64,000 bases of DNA from CAZEAP01 sp964510315 (GTDB lineage Bacteria; Planctomycetota; Brocadiia; SM23-32): NCBI GenBank assembly GCA_964510315.1, contig CAZEAP010000004.1:71245-135244 (forward strand), read 5' to 3'. The position numbers were made by a program, and so were the translations under genes. Within the stretch, counting starts at the first letter, position 1. Each line of letters opens with the position of its first letter. Under the pieces are notes generated by a model. That model saw only the letters and a list, made by a program, of their open reading frames with translations. It searched no databases and was not told the origin of the DNA. Below are positions 16,856-26,066 of the stretch, piece by piece.

Positions 16856-17389
16856 TCATCCCCCCAGGGACAGAAGCGCGTTGAGGCCCCCGACCCTGCG
16901 CTTGTTGACCCGTTCGGGCTGCGCCCTGCGCACGGTCCACCGGTCCCCGATCTTCTCCATTCGCACGATCCACTCGCTGGTGGCTCTCCTCGTCCCGTGC
17001 CGGGTGTGGTGCGTGGACTGCACCGAAACCCTCACGGAGGCGGTCAGTTCCTGGACGTCCCACTCGCGGGGCATCAGCCAGGCCCGCCGGACGGGGTCCT
17101 CTTTCAGGGCCCTCTTCAGCGCCTTGCGTAAACCGCTTCGGTCCATCGCTCCCGACCGGAAATGGGGCGAGACATGTTGCAGGACCGCATCCGCGTCCCC
17201 GGCCACCAGGCCGTCCCGGACTTCTCCCATTACGTTGGATATACGGCGCTGCGGGCCGGGGAGGATGAGGACCTTGGCCCCCCACAGGGTGATGGAGGCG
17301 GCGATGATCAGCAGGACCGAGAAGCCGGGGTGCGCCCGCGCCCAGTAGACCACCGCCTCCGCGCGAGATTTCAGGCCGTGCTTGCCCAC
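16856..17389 (-). CDS. Membrane-anchored protein of unknown function
   Basis: 177 residues from a GTG at 17389 with GAGGAGA upstream. One membrane helix near residues 23-42 (FSVLLIIAASITLWGAKVLI) is followed by an alpha+beta domain with a DGLVAGDADAVLQHVSP segment. That segment is reminiscent of SnoaL/NTF2-like folds in which a helix pair precedes a beta sheet. The assignment is tentative. It lies between the E1 dehydrogenase (33-base gap) and hslV (72 bases) on the same strand. Confidence 0.65.
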   Translation of the reverse strand: MGKHGLKSRAEAVVYWARAHPGFSVLLIIAASITLWGAKVLILPGPQRRISNVMGEVRDGLVAGDADAVLQHVSPHFRSGAMDRSGLRKALKRALKEDPVRRAWLMPREWDVQELTASVRVSVQSTHHTRHGTRRATSEWIVRMEKIGDRWTVRRAQPERVNKRRVGGLNALLSLGG

Positions 17390-17422
17390 TCTGGCGTCTC
17401 CTCGGAGAAGGCATCGCTTCCG

Positions 17423-19735
17423 TCAGGGGGCCGCGTAGCAGGCCCTCAGGGCGGCGTTGACGATGTCCTCAACGTCGGGAAGGTACTCCTTCTCCAGCAC
17501 TTCGGACTGGGGCGAGATGGCGTCTTCGGAGCCTATCCGCTCCACCGGCGCGTCCAGGTAGTCGAAGGCTTCCGACTGGATGCGGGAGGCCACCTCTGCG
17601 GTGAAGCTGCCGGTGCGGCAGGCCTGGCAGGCCACAACGCAGCTCCCCGTCTTGCGGACGGAGTTCAGCACGGTCTCGGTGTCCAGGGGGATCAGGCTCC
17701 GCAGGTCGATCAGTTCGGCCTCGATCCCGTGCTCGGAAGCCAGTGCCCGGCCGGCCTCCGTCATTACGTGGGCCATCCAGCTCCACGCAACGATGGTGAC
17801 GTCCCCGCCCTCGCGGCGGACGGCGGCCTTTCCCAGCGGGACCAGGTAATCTTCGTCGGGCACCTCCTCCCGGTTGTTGTAGAGGGCCTGGGATTCCACG
17901 AACAGGACGGGGTTGTCGTCACGGATGGCGCTTTTCAGCAGGCCCTTGGCGTCGTAGGGGGTCGAGGGGCAAACGACGTACATGCCGGGCGTGTGGGTGG
18001 CGTGGGCCTCCAGGGCCTGGGAGTGCTGACCGCCGTAGCCCTTGCCCGCCCCCACCGAGCTGCGGATGACGACGGGCACGGTGGTCTGCCCGCCGCTCAT
18101 GTAGTGCCATTTGGCCGCCTGATTGAACAACTGGTCGCCGGCCTGGAACTCGAAGTCGCTGTACATCAACTCCGCCACCGGGCGGAGGTCGGTCATTGCG
18201 GCCCCCACGGCCGAGCCGATGATGGCGGCCTCGCTGATGGCCGTGTTGAAGACGCGCCGGCGGCCGAATGCCTCCAGCAGACCTTTGGTCACCTTGAAGG
18301 CCCCTCCGTAGTCGGCCACGTCCTCCCCGTAGAGCACCACCCGCTCGTCCCGCAGCATCTCCTCGATGAATGCCTCTCGCAGGGCTTCCTTGAAGGTGAT
18401 GGTGCCGTCCTCACGTTCCGGCCACGGTGGCTCCTCCAGGGTGGAGGGTTCGGAGAACGGCTCCGGAACTTCCTCCACGAACGAATCGGTGAACACGTAG
18501 CGTGTCACCTCGGAGGCGTCGGGGTCGGCGGCCCGGGCGGCACGGACGGCGGCCTGCTCGTGGCGCTCGTTGACGGTGGCCTGCAGTTCCTCCAGTTCAT
18601 CCTCGTCGGCCACGCCGGCCTCGACGATCTGGCGCCGGAGGGTCGTGACCGGGTCGCGCTCCCGCCAGGCCTTCTCCTCCTCCTTCTCCCGGTATTCGGT
18701 CCGCGGGTCACTGAGGCTGTGTCCCTGGTAGCGGTAGCAGATCAGCTCCCGCAGCACGGGGCCTTCGCCCCGGCGGATGATCTCCGCCGCGCGGGCGATG
18801 CTGTCGCGGACGGCCAGGACGTCCATCCCGTTGACCACCTCGGCGTGCATCGCGTTCTCCCGGTCGAAGGCGGCGGCGCGGCGGGCCAGGAAATCCACCC
18901 CGGTCACCTCCCCCCGCTGCTGGCCGGTCATGCCGTACTGGTTGTTGACGATTACGTAGACGATGGGCAGCCCGAAGGGCCTGTCGGCCAGCTCGTTGCT
19001 GAACTGCGCCATGCAGCCGAAGTTCAGGCTTTCCAGCACCACGCCGTTGCTGTAGGCCCCGTCCCCGGCGAAGCACAGCACCAGGGACTCGCTTTCCCGG
19101 TACCGGCAGCTCAGGGCGGCGCCGGTGGCGATTCCGAGCGAGCCGCCGACGATGGCGTTGGCGCCGAGGTGTCCGCTGGAGAAGTCGGCGATGTGCATGC
19201 CGCCCCCACGCCCCCTGCAGTAGCCGTCTTCCTTGCCGAAAAGCTCCGCGACCGTCCGGTAGACGTGCTCGTCCCTGGCCAGCCGGCGCAGCTCTTCCCC
19301 GCTGGCCGCGGAGGCTTCTTCGGAGCCGACCCACCGCCGAAGCTCCTCTTCGCCGCGGCCTTTGATGGCGAGGTAGCCCTTGGCGATGGCGTCCCCGTGC
19401 CCCCTGTGGGTGCTGGTTATGTAGTCGGTCCACCGGCTGGCGCTGCAGGCACCGACGCTGGCGGCTTCCTGGCCGATGGACAGGTGGGTGGGCCCCCGGT
19501 ATTGGAAGCCCATCTCCCGGAGCGGCCCGAAGGACTGCATGCGCAGGGCGAGGATCATCTCCTCGAACGCGCGGATGCTCATCATCCACTCCAGCAGGTC
19601 GAGGGCGTCGCCGGGGGAGAGGGTGCCGGCTTCCAGCTCGTCCTCCAGGGAGCCGTCGTATTGGAAGACGGGAATGTTGGGGAATGCGAGTTCGTCCGGC
19701 TCGAACTCCGGCATGACGGAGATTTCGCGAACCAC
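17423..19735 (-). CDS. Fused alpha/beta thiamine-dependent 2-oxoacid dehydrogenase E1
   Basis: 770 residues, E1-alpha and E1-beta in one chain. The alpha half carries the thiamine-diphosphate motif GDGAYSNG (about 224-231) closing with VNNQYG, and HRGHG at the active site. The beta half starts near residue 450 (FKEALREAFIEEM, GEDVADYGG). It oxidatively decarboxylates a 2-oxoacid (pyruvate, branched-chain or related) onto lipoyl-E2; no E2 or E3 is nearby, so the substrate is unknown. GTG 19735 is chosen because GAGAGGA lies 6 bases upstream. An ATG at 19786 that overlaps the previous stop as ATGA is the alternative and would add 17 residues. Confidence 0.88.
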   Translation of the reverse strand: MVREISVMPEFEPDELAFPNIPVFQYDGSLEDELEAGTLSPGDALDLLEWMMSIRAFEEMILALRMQSFGPLREMGFQYRGPTHLSIGQEAASVGACSASRWTDYITSTHRGHGDAIAKGYLAIKGRGEEELRRWVGSEEASAASGEELRRLARDEHVYRTVAELFGKEDGYCRGRGGGMHIADFSSGHLGANAIVGGSLGIATGAALSCRYRESESLVLCFAGDGAYSNGVVLESLNFGCMAQFSNELADRPFGLPIVYVIVNNQYGMTGQQRGEVTGVDFLARRAAAFDRENAMHAEVVNGMDVLAVRDSIARAAEIIRRGEGPVLRELICYRYQGHSLSDPRTEYREKEEEKAWRERDPVTTLRRQIVEAGVADEDELEELQATVNERHEQAAVRAARAADPDASEVTRYVFTDSFVEEVPEPFSEPSTLEEPPWPEREDGTITFKEALREAFIEEMLRDERVVLYGEDVADYGGAFKVTKGLLEAFGRRRVFNTAISEAAIIGSAVGAAMTDLRPVAELMYSDFEFQAGDQLFNQAAKWHYMSGGQTTVPVVIRSSVGAGKGYGGQHSQALEAHATHTPGMYVVCPSTPYDAKGLLKSAIRDDNPVLFVESQALYNNREEVPDEDYLVPLGKAAVRREGGDVTIVAWSWMAHVMTEAGRALASEHGIEAELIDLRSLIPLDTETVLNSVRKTGSCVVACQACRTGSFTAEVASRIQSEAFDYLDAPVERIGSEDAISPQSEVLEKEYLPDVEDIVNAALRACYAAP

Positions 19736-19782
19736 GGAAAGTCCTCTCTGTGCTGGATTTGCCTGGGGTCCCGGCATGCTCC

Positions 19783-20748
19783 TCATCGGCGGTTCCGCCC
19801 GTCGCGGAGCCGCCGTTCGAGGCGCCCGCCGAAACGATTCTTATAGCCGACCAGTCCCGAAGATGCAATGCGCCGCGCGACGCGCGGGGCCGCAAGGCGG
19901 CTGCCGGGGTAGGCGGCGGTGGAGGCCCGGGATGGGGGCCTGAACCGCAGGTCGGGCGGATAGCCTTTGCCCTCGTCCCGGGCGAGCGAGATCGCCTCCT
20001 CCGGGCATCCGGAGACGCAGACGCCGCATCCCATGCAGCTTTCCCAGTCGACGGCGGCCGTCCCGTCGACGCGGACGGCCTCGAACGGACAGGCATCCTC
20101 GCATGCGCCGCAGCCCACGCAGAGCGCCTGGTCCACCCCGGCGACGTAGCCCGAGGAAGCCATCATCCGGGAGCCGTAGCGGACCATCGCCTCGATCCCT
20201 CCGCAGCAGCACTTGCAGCAGTTACAGATGGCATAGAAGCGGTCCATCATGGCATCCTTGAACCACGCGCTGTGAACGTGTCCGCGCTCATGCTCCTCCG
20301 CAAGGAGCCGGAGGGCCTCCGCCTGGGACAGGCGCCGGCTCTCCCGGGGGTGATGTTCCAGCAGGAAGTCCACGAACGGCCGTCCGACGACCATGCACAC
20401 CTGCGTCGGCCGGCAGGGCTCGGGGCGGGCGTGCCGGCAGCAGCACTCGTACACGGCGATGTCCGGCGGCCCCTTCAGCACGAGCTTCCGAGCCGTGGAG
20501 TACGGGATGATCTGCTCCAGGTCCCGCAGGGGGATCTCCTTCTCCAGGGTGACGATCGCCCGGCTCTGCCCGTGGGTAAGCACCTTGCCGTGGTAGCGCT
20601 CGGCCAGCCAACTTCGCCCGCGCGAGCCGAGGCGTGGCATGATCCAGTTGACCAGAAGACGGAGGTACTGCTTCGTCCATCGCCCGTAGACGTAGCCGTG
20701 CAGGGGCTTGAGACTGAAGAACCCGCGCAGCCCGATCTTGCGCATCAT
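19783..20748 (-). CDS. 4Fe-4S cluster protein with extra cysteine clusters
   Basis: About 321 residues if started at ATG 20748; the frame stays open to a TTG at 20937, but the extra N-terminal part looks non-coding. The C-terminal third has two ferredoxin motifs, CVGCGACEDACP and CMGCGVCVSGCP. The middle has two unusual cysteine groups, ECCCRHARPEPC and NCCKCCCGG, as in a widespread family of 4Fe-4S proteins from anaerobes. Cytosolic, no membrane helix. Probably an electron carrier or redox scaffold. Its stop touches the possible ATG of the E1 gene, so the two may be coupled, but E1 enzymes of this type normally use lipoate rather than ferredoxin. Confidence 0.75.
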   Translation of the reverse strand: MMRKIGLRGFFSLKPLHGYVYGRWTKQYLRLLVNWIMPRLGSRGRSWLAERYHGKVLTHGQSRAIVTLEKEIPLRDLEQIIPYSTARKLVLKGPPDIAVYECCCRHARPEPCRPTQVCMVVGRPFVDFLLEHHPRESRRLSQAEALRLLAEEHERGHVHSAWFKDAMMDRFYAICNCCKCCCGGIEAMVRYGSRMMASSGYVAGVDQALCVGCGACEDACPFEAVRVDGTAAVDWESCMGCGVCVSGCPEEAISLARDEGKGYPPDLRFRPPSRASTAAYPGSRLAAPRVARRIASSGLVGYKNRFGGRLERRLRDGRNRR

Positions 20749-20964
20749 CCGCCGGGTCGAGGGGAGCAGCAGCCGTCCACGCTCCGCATACAGCAACAGC
20801 CCCACCAGGGACGCCGCAGGACACAGTCTGACGCTCCACGCTGGAGGCAGGCGCTCTGAAGTGCGTTCGTGGGCCGGGAAAGCGGTGAGTGGGCGCACCC
20901 GACGGGCGTGACGCAACGCACGTTGGGACGCGCGCAAGGGAGCGAATCAACCGAAGGCCGCGCC

Positions 20965-22203
20965 TCAGGCGCCTTTGCGCTTCTGCCGCCCCAGCAGGGG
21001 GCGATCGCCCTTGACGACCTCCGGGCTGACCATGTAGGTGTAGCCCTTGGGCCGGGAGGGCAGATCGAAGAGTGGCTCCAGCATGAGGTTCTCCATCACC
21101 GAGCGCAGCCCCCGGGCGCCGGTTCCCTTTTGCTGGGCGGCGCACGCTATCTCCTGCAGCGCCCCTTCGGAGAACTCCAGCTCCGCCCCTTCCATCTCGA
21201 AGTACTTCTCATACTGCCGCACCAGCGCGTTCTTCGGCTCCACCAGTATGCGCACCAGCTCTTCCTCCCCGAGGGGATTGAGGGGGGCGATCACGGGCAG
21301 CCGGCCGACCAGCTCGGGTATGAGGCCGAACTTTATCAGGTCGTCGTCGGTGACCTTGTCCAGCAGCCGGCTGAGGTTGGCCTCGTCATCGCCGCCGCGT
21401 CTGCTGAAGCCGATGCTCTGCTCGTTGGAACGCTTCGCCACCAGTTCGTCGATGCCGTTGAAGGAACCGCCGCATATGAAGAGGACGCGGCTGGTGTCGA
21501 TCTGGATGTATTCCTCTTCGGGATGCTTGCGCCCGCCGTGGGGCGGCACGTTGGCGATGGTGCCTTCCAGCATCTTCAGCAGTCCCTGTTGGACGCCCTC
21601 TCCCCCGACGTCCCGGGTGATGCTGACGTTGTGGTAGGTCTTCCCGATCTTGTCGATCTCATCCACGTAGATGATGCCCTGCTCGGCGCGTTCCAGCTCG
21701 AAGTCGGCGGCCTGGATCAGCTTCAGCAGGACGTTTTCGACATCTTCCCCCACGTAGCCGGCCTCGGTGAGTGTGGTGGCGTCGGCGATGGCGAAGGGGA
21801 CGTCAAGCGTCCTGGCCAGCACGCGGGCTATCAGCGTTTTGCCGCAGCCGGAAGGGCCGATCAGCAGGACGTTGCTCTTCTCCAGCTCCACCTCGCTGGC
21901 GTCGCCGTGCAGAAGCCGCTTGTAGTGGTTGTGGACGGCGACGGAGACGGTTTTCTTGGCCCGCTCCTGGCCGATGACGTACTCGTCCAGGTTGCGCTTT
22001 ATCTCGGTGGGGGCGGGCACCCTGAAGACCTGTCCGCCTTCGGAGGGCTGGGAGCGCTTCTGCTTGATGATCGAGTAGCAAAGCTCGACGCAACTGTCGC
22101 AGATGAAGGTGTTGTGCCCGCCCTGGATGAGGCGGGAGACGGCTCCGTAGCTTTTCCCGCAGAACGAACAGGTCTCTTTGTAGTTTTCCCGATCCTTGCC
22201 CAT
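20965..22203 (-). CDS. clpX: ATP-dependent Clp protease ATP-binding subunit ClpX
   Basis: 412 residues. The N-terminal zinc domain has C12, C15, C35 and C38. The AAA+ domain has GPSGCGKT, the Walker B stretch IIYVDEIDKI, the pore GYVGED and the RKH loop (GGRKHPEE). The ClpP-docking loop reads SIGF. It unfolds tagged substrates and feeds them to ClpP. It follows clpP by 44 bases in the tig-clpP-clpX operon, the classic order. Confidence 0.97.
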   Translation of the reverse strand: MGKDRENYKETCSFCGKSYGAVSRLIQGGHNTFICDSCVELCYSIIKQKRSQPSEGGQVFRVPAPTEIKRNLDEYVIGQERAKKTVSVAVHNHYKRLLHGDASEVELEKSNVLLIGPSGCGKTLIARVLARTLDVPFAIADATTLTEAGYVGEDVENVLLKLIQAADFELERAEQGIIYVDEIDKIGKTYHNVSITRDVGGEGVQQGLLKMLEGTIANVPPHGGRKHPEEEYIQIDTSRVLFICGGSFNGIDELVAKRSNEQSIGFSRRGGDDEANLSRLLDKVTDDDLIKFGLIPELVGRLPVIAPLNPLGEEELVRILVEPKNALVRQYEKYFEMEGAELEFSEGALQEIACAAQQKGTGARGLRSVMENLMLEPLFDLPSRPKGYTYMVSPEVVKGDRPLLGRQKRKGA

Positions 22204-22247
22204 TTGGCTCCGTCCCTATTGGGGGCGGTCGGCCGAGGGCCGCGTCC

Positions 22248-22901
22248 TCACTTCTCACGCGGCGAGGCCAGCACCTCATCCACCAGGCCGTAGGCCAGGG
22301 CCTCTTCGGCCGACATGTAGAACTCCCGGTCCGCGTCCTCCTGGATCTTCTCCAGCGGCTGCTCGGTGTGGTCGGCGAGTATCTGGTTGATCCATTCCTT
22401 CAGCTTGACCATCTCTTCGGCATGGATGCTGATGTCGGCGGCGGTGCCCTCCATGTCGCCCCACGGCTGGTGGAGCATCACCCGGGCGTGGGGCAGGGCG
22501 AACCGCTTGCCGGGCGCGCCACCGGCCAGCAGAACGGCCGCCATGCTGAAGGCGTGGCCCACCACGTAGGTGGCCACGTCGCACTGCACAAGCTGCATGG
22601 TGTCGTAGATGGCCAGTCCGCTGGTGATCAGCCCGCCGTTGCAGTGGATGTAGAGGTCGATGTCCTGTTTCTTGTTCTCACTCTGGAGATAGAGCACCTG
22701 GGCCACCGTCAGGTTGGCCACCGTGTCGTTCAGGACGCTGCCGATAAACACGATGCGGTCTTCCAGCAGGCGACTGAAGATGTCGTAGCCCCTCTCCCCC
22801 TGGGTGGTCTTTTTCACCACGGTGGGGACGATGGTGCTGTCATAGCGCTGAGCGGCCTGAGCGGCCTTTCGCAGGATTTCAGATTCCGGAACGTTTTGCA
22901 T
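22248..22901 (-). CDS. clpP: ATP-dependent Clp protease proteolytic subunit, atypical active site
   Basis: 217 residues; ATG 22901 has GGGAG 7 bases upstream. The fold is clear, with nucleophile S119 (GHAFSMAAVLL) and catalytic H144 (MLHQPWGD). By eye alignment the third triad residue is glutamate E193 (DREFYMSAEEA) where E. coli and B. subtilis have aspartate. The usual SPGG oxyanion strand reads HCNGG at 86-90. These changes may still support activity or may mark a specialised or regulatory subunit. It lies 47 bases after tig. Confidence 0.92.
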   Translation of the reverse strand: MQNVPESEILRKAAQAAQRYDSTIVPTVVKKTTQGERGYDIFSRLLEDRIVFIGSVLNDTVANLTVAQVLYLQSENKKQDIDLYIHCNGGLITSGLAIYDTMQLVQCDVATYVVGHAFSMAAVLLAGGAPGKRFALPHARVMLHQPWGDMEGTAADISIHAEEMVKLKEWINQILADHTEQPLEKIQEDADREFYMSAEEALAYGLVDEVLASPREK

Positions 22902-22948
22902 TCTGTTACTCCCTGCCGAGTTCCCCGTCTGGGGGCGCCCGGACGCTG

Positions 22949-24337
22949 TCAATCGGCGGGAACTTCACCGCCGTATTTTTCGGAGAATTCCTCGGTGGAC
23001 ACTTCACGTACTGTAGCATTGTCGAGGAGGAAATCCAAGACCTTGCTCTCCCGCATGTCGTGTCGCAACTGCCTGACGAACCCTTCTTCTTCCAGGTAGC
23101 TGCGGGCCTTCTCCGGCCGCCAGCCCTGGCGGGAGGCGAAGGCGCGGATCTGGCTGTCCACCTCGGATTCGGTGACCAGAATGCGCTCCTGCTCGGCGAT
23201 CTCCCGCAGCAGGAGGGATATCTTCAGCTCCTCCTCGACGGCTTCTCGGGTGCGGTCGGCGTTTTCGGCGGCCTGACGTTCGGCCTCCTCCCGGGGGATA
23301 CCCTGGCGAAGCATTCTGACGAGTTGGCGTGCCTGCTGGTCCCTGCTGGCTCTCTCTGCCAGGGCGGGGGGCACCTGCAGGTCCAGTCTCTCCAGAAGTG
23401 CGCGCTTCAGCATCTCCTCGGTTATCTCTTCGGTTCTTTCCTCCACCGCTTGCTGCAGTCTTTCTTTGACCATGGAGATGATTTCGTCGGCGCTGTCCAT
23501 GCCGATCTTTTCGGCCAGCTCCTCGTCGACCTCCGGCACCTCGCGGCGCATCACGGACTCGATGGTCAGGTGGAGGTCGGTGCTTCGGCCGGGCTCTATA
23601 TCCAGGTCCGGCCACTCGCTCAGCCGGTCCTCCTCCGCCTTCCCGGTCAACTCGATTTCGTCGCCGGCCTCCGCGCCGATGAGGGCCCCTTTGACGCCTT
23701 CCACGGCGAAGGGCCCCACCTGCTCCTGCCGCGGTCGGAAGCCCACCGAATCGCTCCAGTCGGCCTCCGGCACGCCGACGGTGGCCTCCACGTAATCGTC
23801 CCAGTCGATGCCCGCCCCGCTGGCCTCCTCCCAGGTGGCGAAGCGCCCGGCGAACTGTTCCAGTTGGGACTGCAGCATCTCTTCGGTGACCTCCAGGGCG
23901 GGCACTTCCACTTCGAGGTCCTTATACTGGTCCTCGTGGATTTCGACCTCCGGCATCACCTCGCAGCGGAATTCGAACTCGGCCGGTTCGCCCGGCTGCC
24001 AGTCCACCTCCTCCAGGTCGGGGGCCTCCGTTTCGGAGACGACGTTGAGGTCGTTCCCTTCCACCGCCTCGGCGTAGCCCTCGCTCACCATCGTGGCGAT
24101 CACGTCGCTGCGCACCCGTGCTCCGAGGCGCTTCTCCACCAGCCCGATCGGTGCCTTGCCCTGGCGGAAACCGGGCAGGGCGACCGTCTCCTGGACGGAG
24201 CTGAGTTCCTCCTGATAGCGTTCCTGAAGGTAATCGGCATCGGCCTCGATGCGTATGGTGCACTCACAGGGGCTGGTCCTCTCGACACTGACCTCGGGCC
24301 CCTGTTCCTGCGCAGTATCTTCCGTTCCTTCTGACAT
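22949..24337 (-). CDS. tig: Trigger factor, ribosome-associated chaperone and prolyl isomerase
   Basis: 462 residues, full length. The ribosome-binding tail contains GFRQGKAP around residues 57-64, the position of the GFRxGKxP signature. A peptidyl-prolyl isomerase-like middle part and a long helical C-terminal arm follow. An acidic N-terminal extension of about 12 residues precedes the domain. It binds nascent chains at the ribosome exit. First gene of tig-clpP-clpX; the leader contains a terminator-like hairpin at 24379-24403. Confidence 0.95.
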   Translation of the reverse strand: MSEGTEDTAQEQGPEVSVERTSPCECTIRIEADADYLQERYQEELSSVQETVALPGFRQGKAPIGLVEKRLGARVRSDVIATMVSEGYAEAVEGNDLNVVSETEAPDLEEVDWQPGEPAEFEFRCEVMPEVEIHEDQYKDLEVEVPALEVTEEMLQSQLEQFAGRFATWEEASGAGIDWDDYVEATVGVPEADWSDSVGFRPRQEQVGPFAVEGVKGALIGAEAGDEIELTGKAEEDRLSEWPDLDIEPGRSTDLHLTIESVMRREVPEVDEELAEKIGMDSADEIISMVKERLQQAVEERTEEITEEMLKRALLERLDLQVPPALAERASRDQQARQLVRMLRQGIPREEAERQAAENADRTREAVEEELKISLLLREIAEQERILVTESEVDSQIRAFASRQGWRPEKARSYLEEEGFVRQLRHDMRESKVLDFLLDNATVREVSTEEFSEKYGGEVPAD

Positions 24338-24378
24338 CTGGGCGGCCCGGCAAAGGATGTGACGGGAGACGTATAGAC

Positions 24379-24403
24379 AAAAACGAGGGACTTTACGTCC
24401 CTC
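24379..24403 (-). terminator. Terminator-like hairpin in the trigger-factor leader
   Basis: On the minus strand a perfect 7-bp stem (GAGGGAC / GTCCCTC) with loop GTAAA is followed by GTTTTT. It lies 42 bases upstream of the tig start. It could end transcription from upstream or act as an attenuator in the tig mRNA leader. Confidence 0.5.
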
Positions 24404-24484
24404 TATGAATCAGGGTACCCGATGCCGGCCTTTCAAGTCAAGTACGTCCGTCGCCGGGTCCTGTCAAGAGTTCGGTCTAAAAAG

Positions 24485-24722
24485 GCGCGGGTGCTGCCGC
24501 CGGGGACCAGGCCGCAGCACCGGCGTTGTAGCTTTCGCCAGAGCAGGTAGACACATCGGTCCAGGCTGCGGGCGCTGGGCTTGCCATATGGCAGCACCTC
24601 TGGCGGGGAAGATGCCCACCTGGCTTATCTTGCGGTTCAACTCCCGGATAAACCTCTCTATCGGATTTGTTGCCTTAACTCGTCGCCGGTCCTCGGCCCG
24701 CGCATTCAGGTAGGTGAGGCTG
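24485..24722 (-). pseudogene. Relic of a mutator-type (IS256-like) transposase C-terminus
   Basis: Reading the minus strand from about 24716, one frame gives LTYLNARAEDRRRVKATNPI then ERFIRELNRKISQVGIFP, the conserved C-terminal region of mutator-type transposases. After about 24605 the homology continues in another frame (SARSLDRCVYLLWRKLQRR). The gene is therefore frameshifted, and a stop lies just upstream. No terminal inverted repeats were found. The rest of 24338-24978 shows no gene. Confidence 0.6.
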
Positions 24723-24978
24723 TCCTAAATACGGATTCACGAAGCTGCAACATCCCGTCCGGGGGCGGCAAAACGTTCGACTTGCCTCCGAGTGCGGTGG
24801 CAGGCCACCGCTCTGCCGTTGGCGGGGCTCCCGGGGTGTACGCCCTCCTCCGCCCCTGTCAACATCCGGGCGCGCGCGGCGGCTCGGATGCTTGATAGGG
24901 GGCTCCATAGTGGGTAGACTCCGGGAAGAGCAAAGGAGCGGGCCGGGACACTACTGCGGGGATGCGACCGGAGAACGC

Positions 24979-26055
24979 ATGACCGACGAACTGAGCCACA
25001 GGGAGCGGGTGAGGCTCGCGCTGGAGCACCGGGAGACGGACCGCGTGCCGATCGCCATGGTCTGCTCCGGCATCAACGCGCCGGCGCGGGCGGAGCTGGA
25101 AGGCTACCTCGACCGCGAGCGGGGCATTACGGTCGAGCAGTACCTGGCGCCGTTGATCGACATAAAGGGGGTGGGACCGGCCTATGTCGGGCCGGCGCTG
25201 CCGGAGCGGACCGATGTCTGGGGCGTCCGCCGCCAGCCGGTCAGCTACGGGTCGGGGCACTACGAGGAGATCGAGCACTATCCCCTGGCCGACGCCGAGA
25301 CGGTCGACGATATCATCGCCCACACGTGGCCGGAGCCCGACTGGTACGACTACTGCGTGATGCCGGAGCGGATTGCGGCGGTCCAGGAGTCAGGTCCGTT
25401 CTGCCTTATGGCGCAGAACGGCAACATCTTCGAGACCTCGTGGTATATGCGCGGTTTCGAGCGGATATTCATGGACCTGGCGCTCCGGCCGGGGCTCGCC
25501 CACGCCATCTTCGAGCGGGTCTGCGACTTTTACTGCGAGCATTTCCGGCGGCTTCTGGAGGCGGCCGAGGGCGAGATCGACCTGGTCTTCACGGCCGACG
25601 ACATCGGCGGGCAGAACGGACTGCTGATGTCGTTGGACATGTGGGAGGAGAACCTCAAGCCCTACCACGCCCGGCTGAACCGCGTGATCCACGGTTTCGG
25701 CGCGAAGGTCATCTACCACTCCGACGGATGCGTTACCGACGCGGTGCCCGGGCTGATCGAGATGGGCATCGACGTGCTCCAGGCCCTGCAGTTCGACGTG
25801 AAGGGCATGGAGCCGACCGACCTGAAGGAGCGGTTCGGGGACCGGTTGTGCTTCGAAGGGGGCGTCAGCGTGCAGCACACCCTGCCGTTCGGCACGCCGG
25901 AGGAGGTGAAGCAGGAGGTGCGGGAGAGGATCGAGGTGCTTGGCGCCGGCGGGGGTTACATCTGCGGCCCCTCCCACGCCATCCAGGCCGGCACTCCGCC
26001 GGCGAACATCGTCGCACTGTTCGACACGGCGGCCCGTCACCGGCCCGGGAACTGA
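24979..26055 (+). CDS. Uroporphyrinogen decarboxylase family protein (URO-D superfamily)
   Basis: 358 residues. The TIM-barrel signatures are TDRVPIAM near residue 19, HSDGCVTDAVPGLIEMGIDV around 251-270, and CEGGVS-like FEGGVSVQ near 293 (strand 7). Members include true HemE and many methyltransferases of the MtaA/CmuA type that act on corrinoid proteins or methylated substrates. The residues for porphyrin decarboxylation (PVWxMRQAGR N-terminus) are absent, so a non-heme role is more likely. ATG 24979 has GGAGAA upstream; an upstream frame to 24892 is not used. Isolated plus-strand gene converging on the SAM hydrolase. Confidence 0.85.
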   Translation: MTDELSHRERVRLALEHRETDRVPIAMVCSGINAPARAELEGYLDRERGITVEQYLAPLIDIKGVGPAYVGPALPERTDVWGVRRQPVSYGSGHYEEIEHYPLADAETVDDIIAHTWPEPDWYDYCVMPERIAAVQESGPFCLMAQNGNIFETSWYMRGFERIFMDLALRPGLAHAIFERVCDFYCEHFRRLLEAAEGEIDLVFTADDIGGQNGLLMSLDMWEENLKPYHARLNRVIHGFGAKVIYHSDGCVTDAVPGLIEMGIDVLQALQFDVKGMEPTDLKERFGDRLCFEGGVSVQHTLPFGTPEEVKQEVRERIEVLGAGGGYICGPSHAIQAGTPPANIVALFDTAARHRPGN

Positions 26056-26066
26056 GGGACCCGCCC

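Noticed and set aside
17162..19846. Very long plus-strand open frame (894 codons) opposite the E1 dehydrogenase gene
   Set aside because: High G+C produces long antisense frames; the translation is rich in Gly, Val, Leu and Gln without domain motifs, while the minus strand encodes a complete E1.
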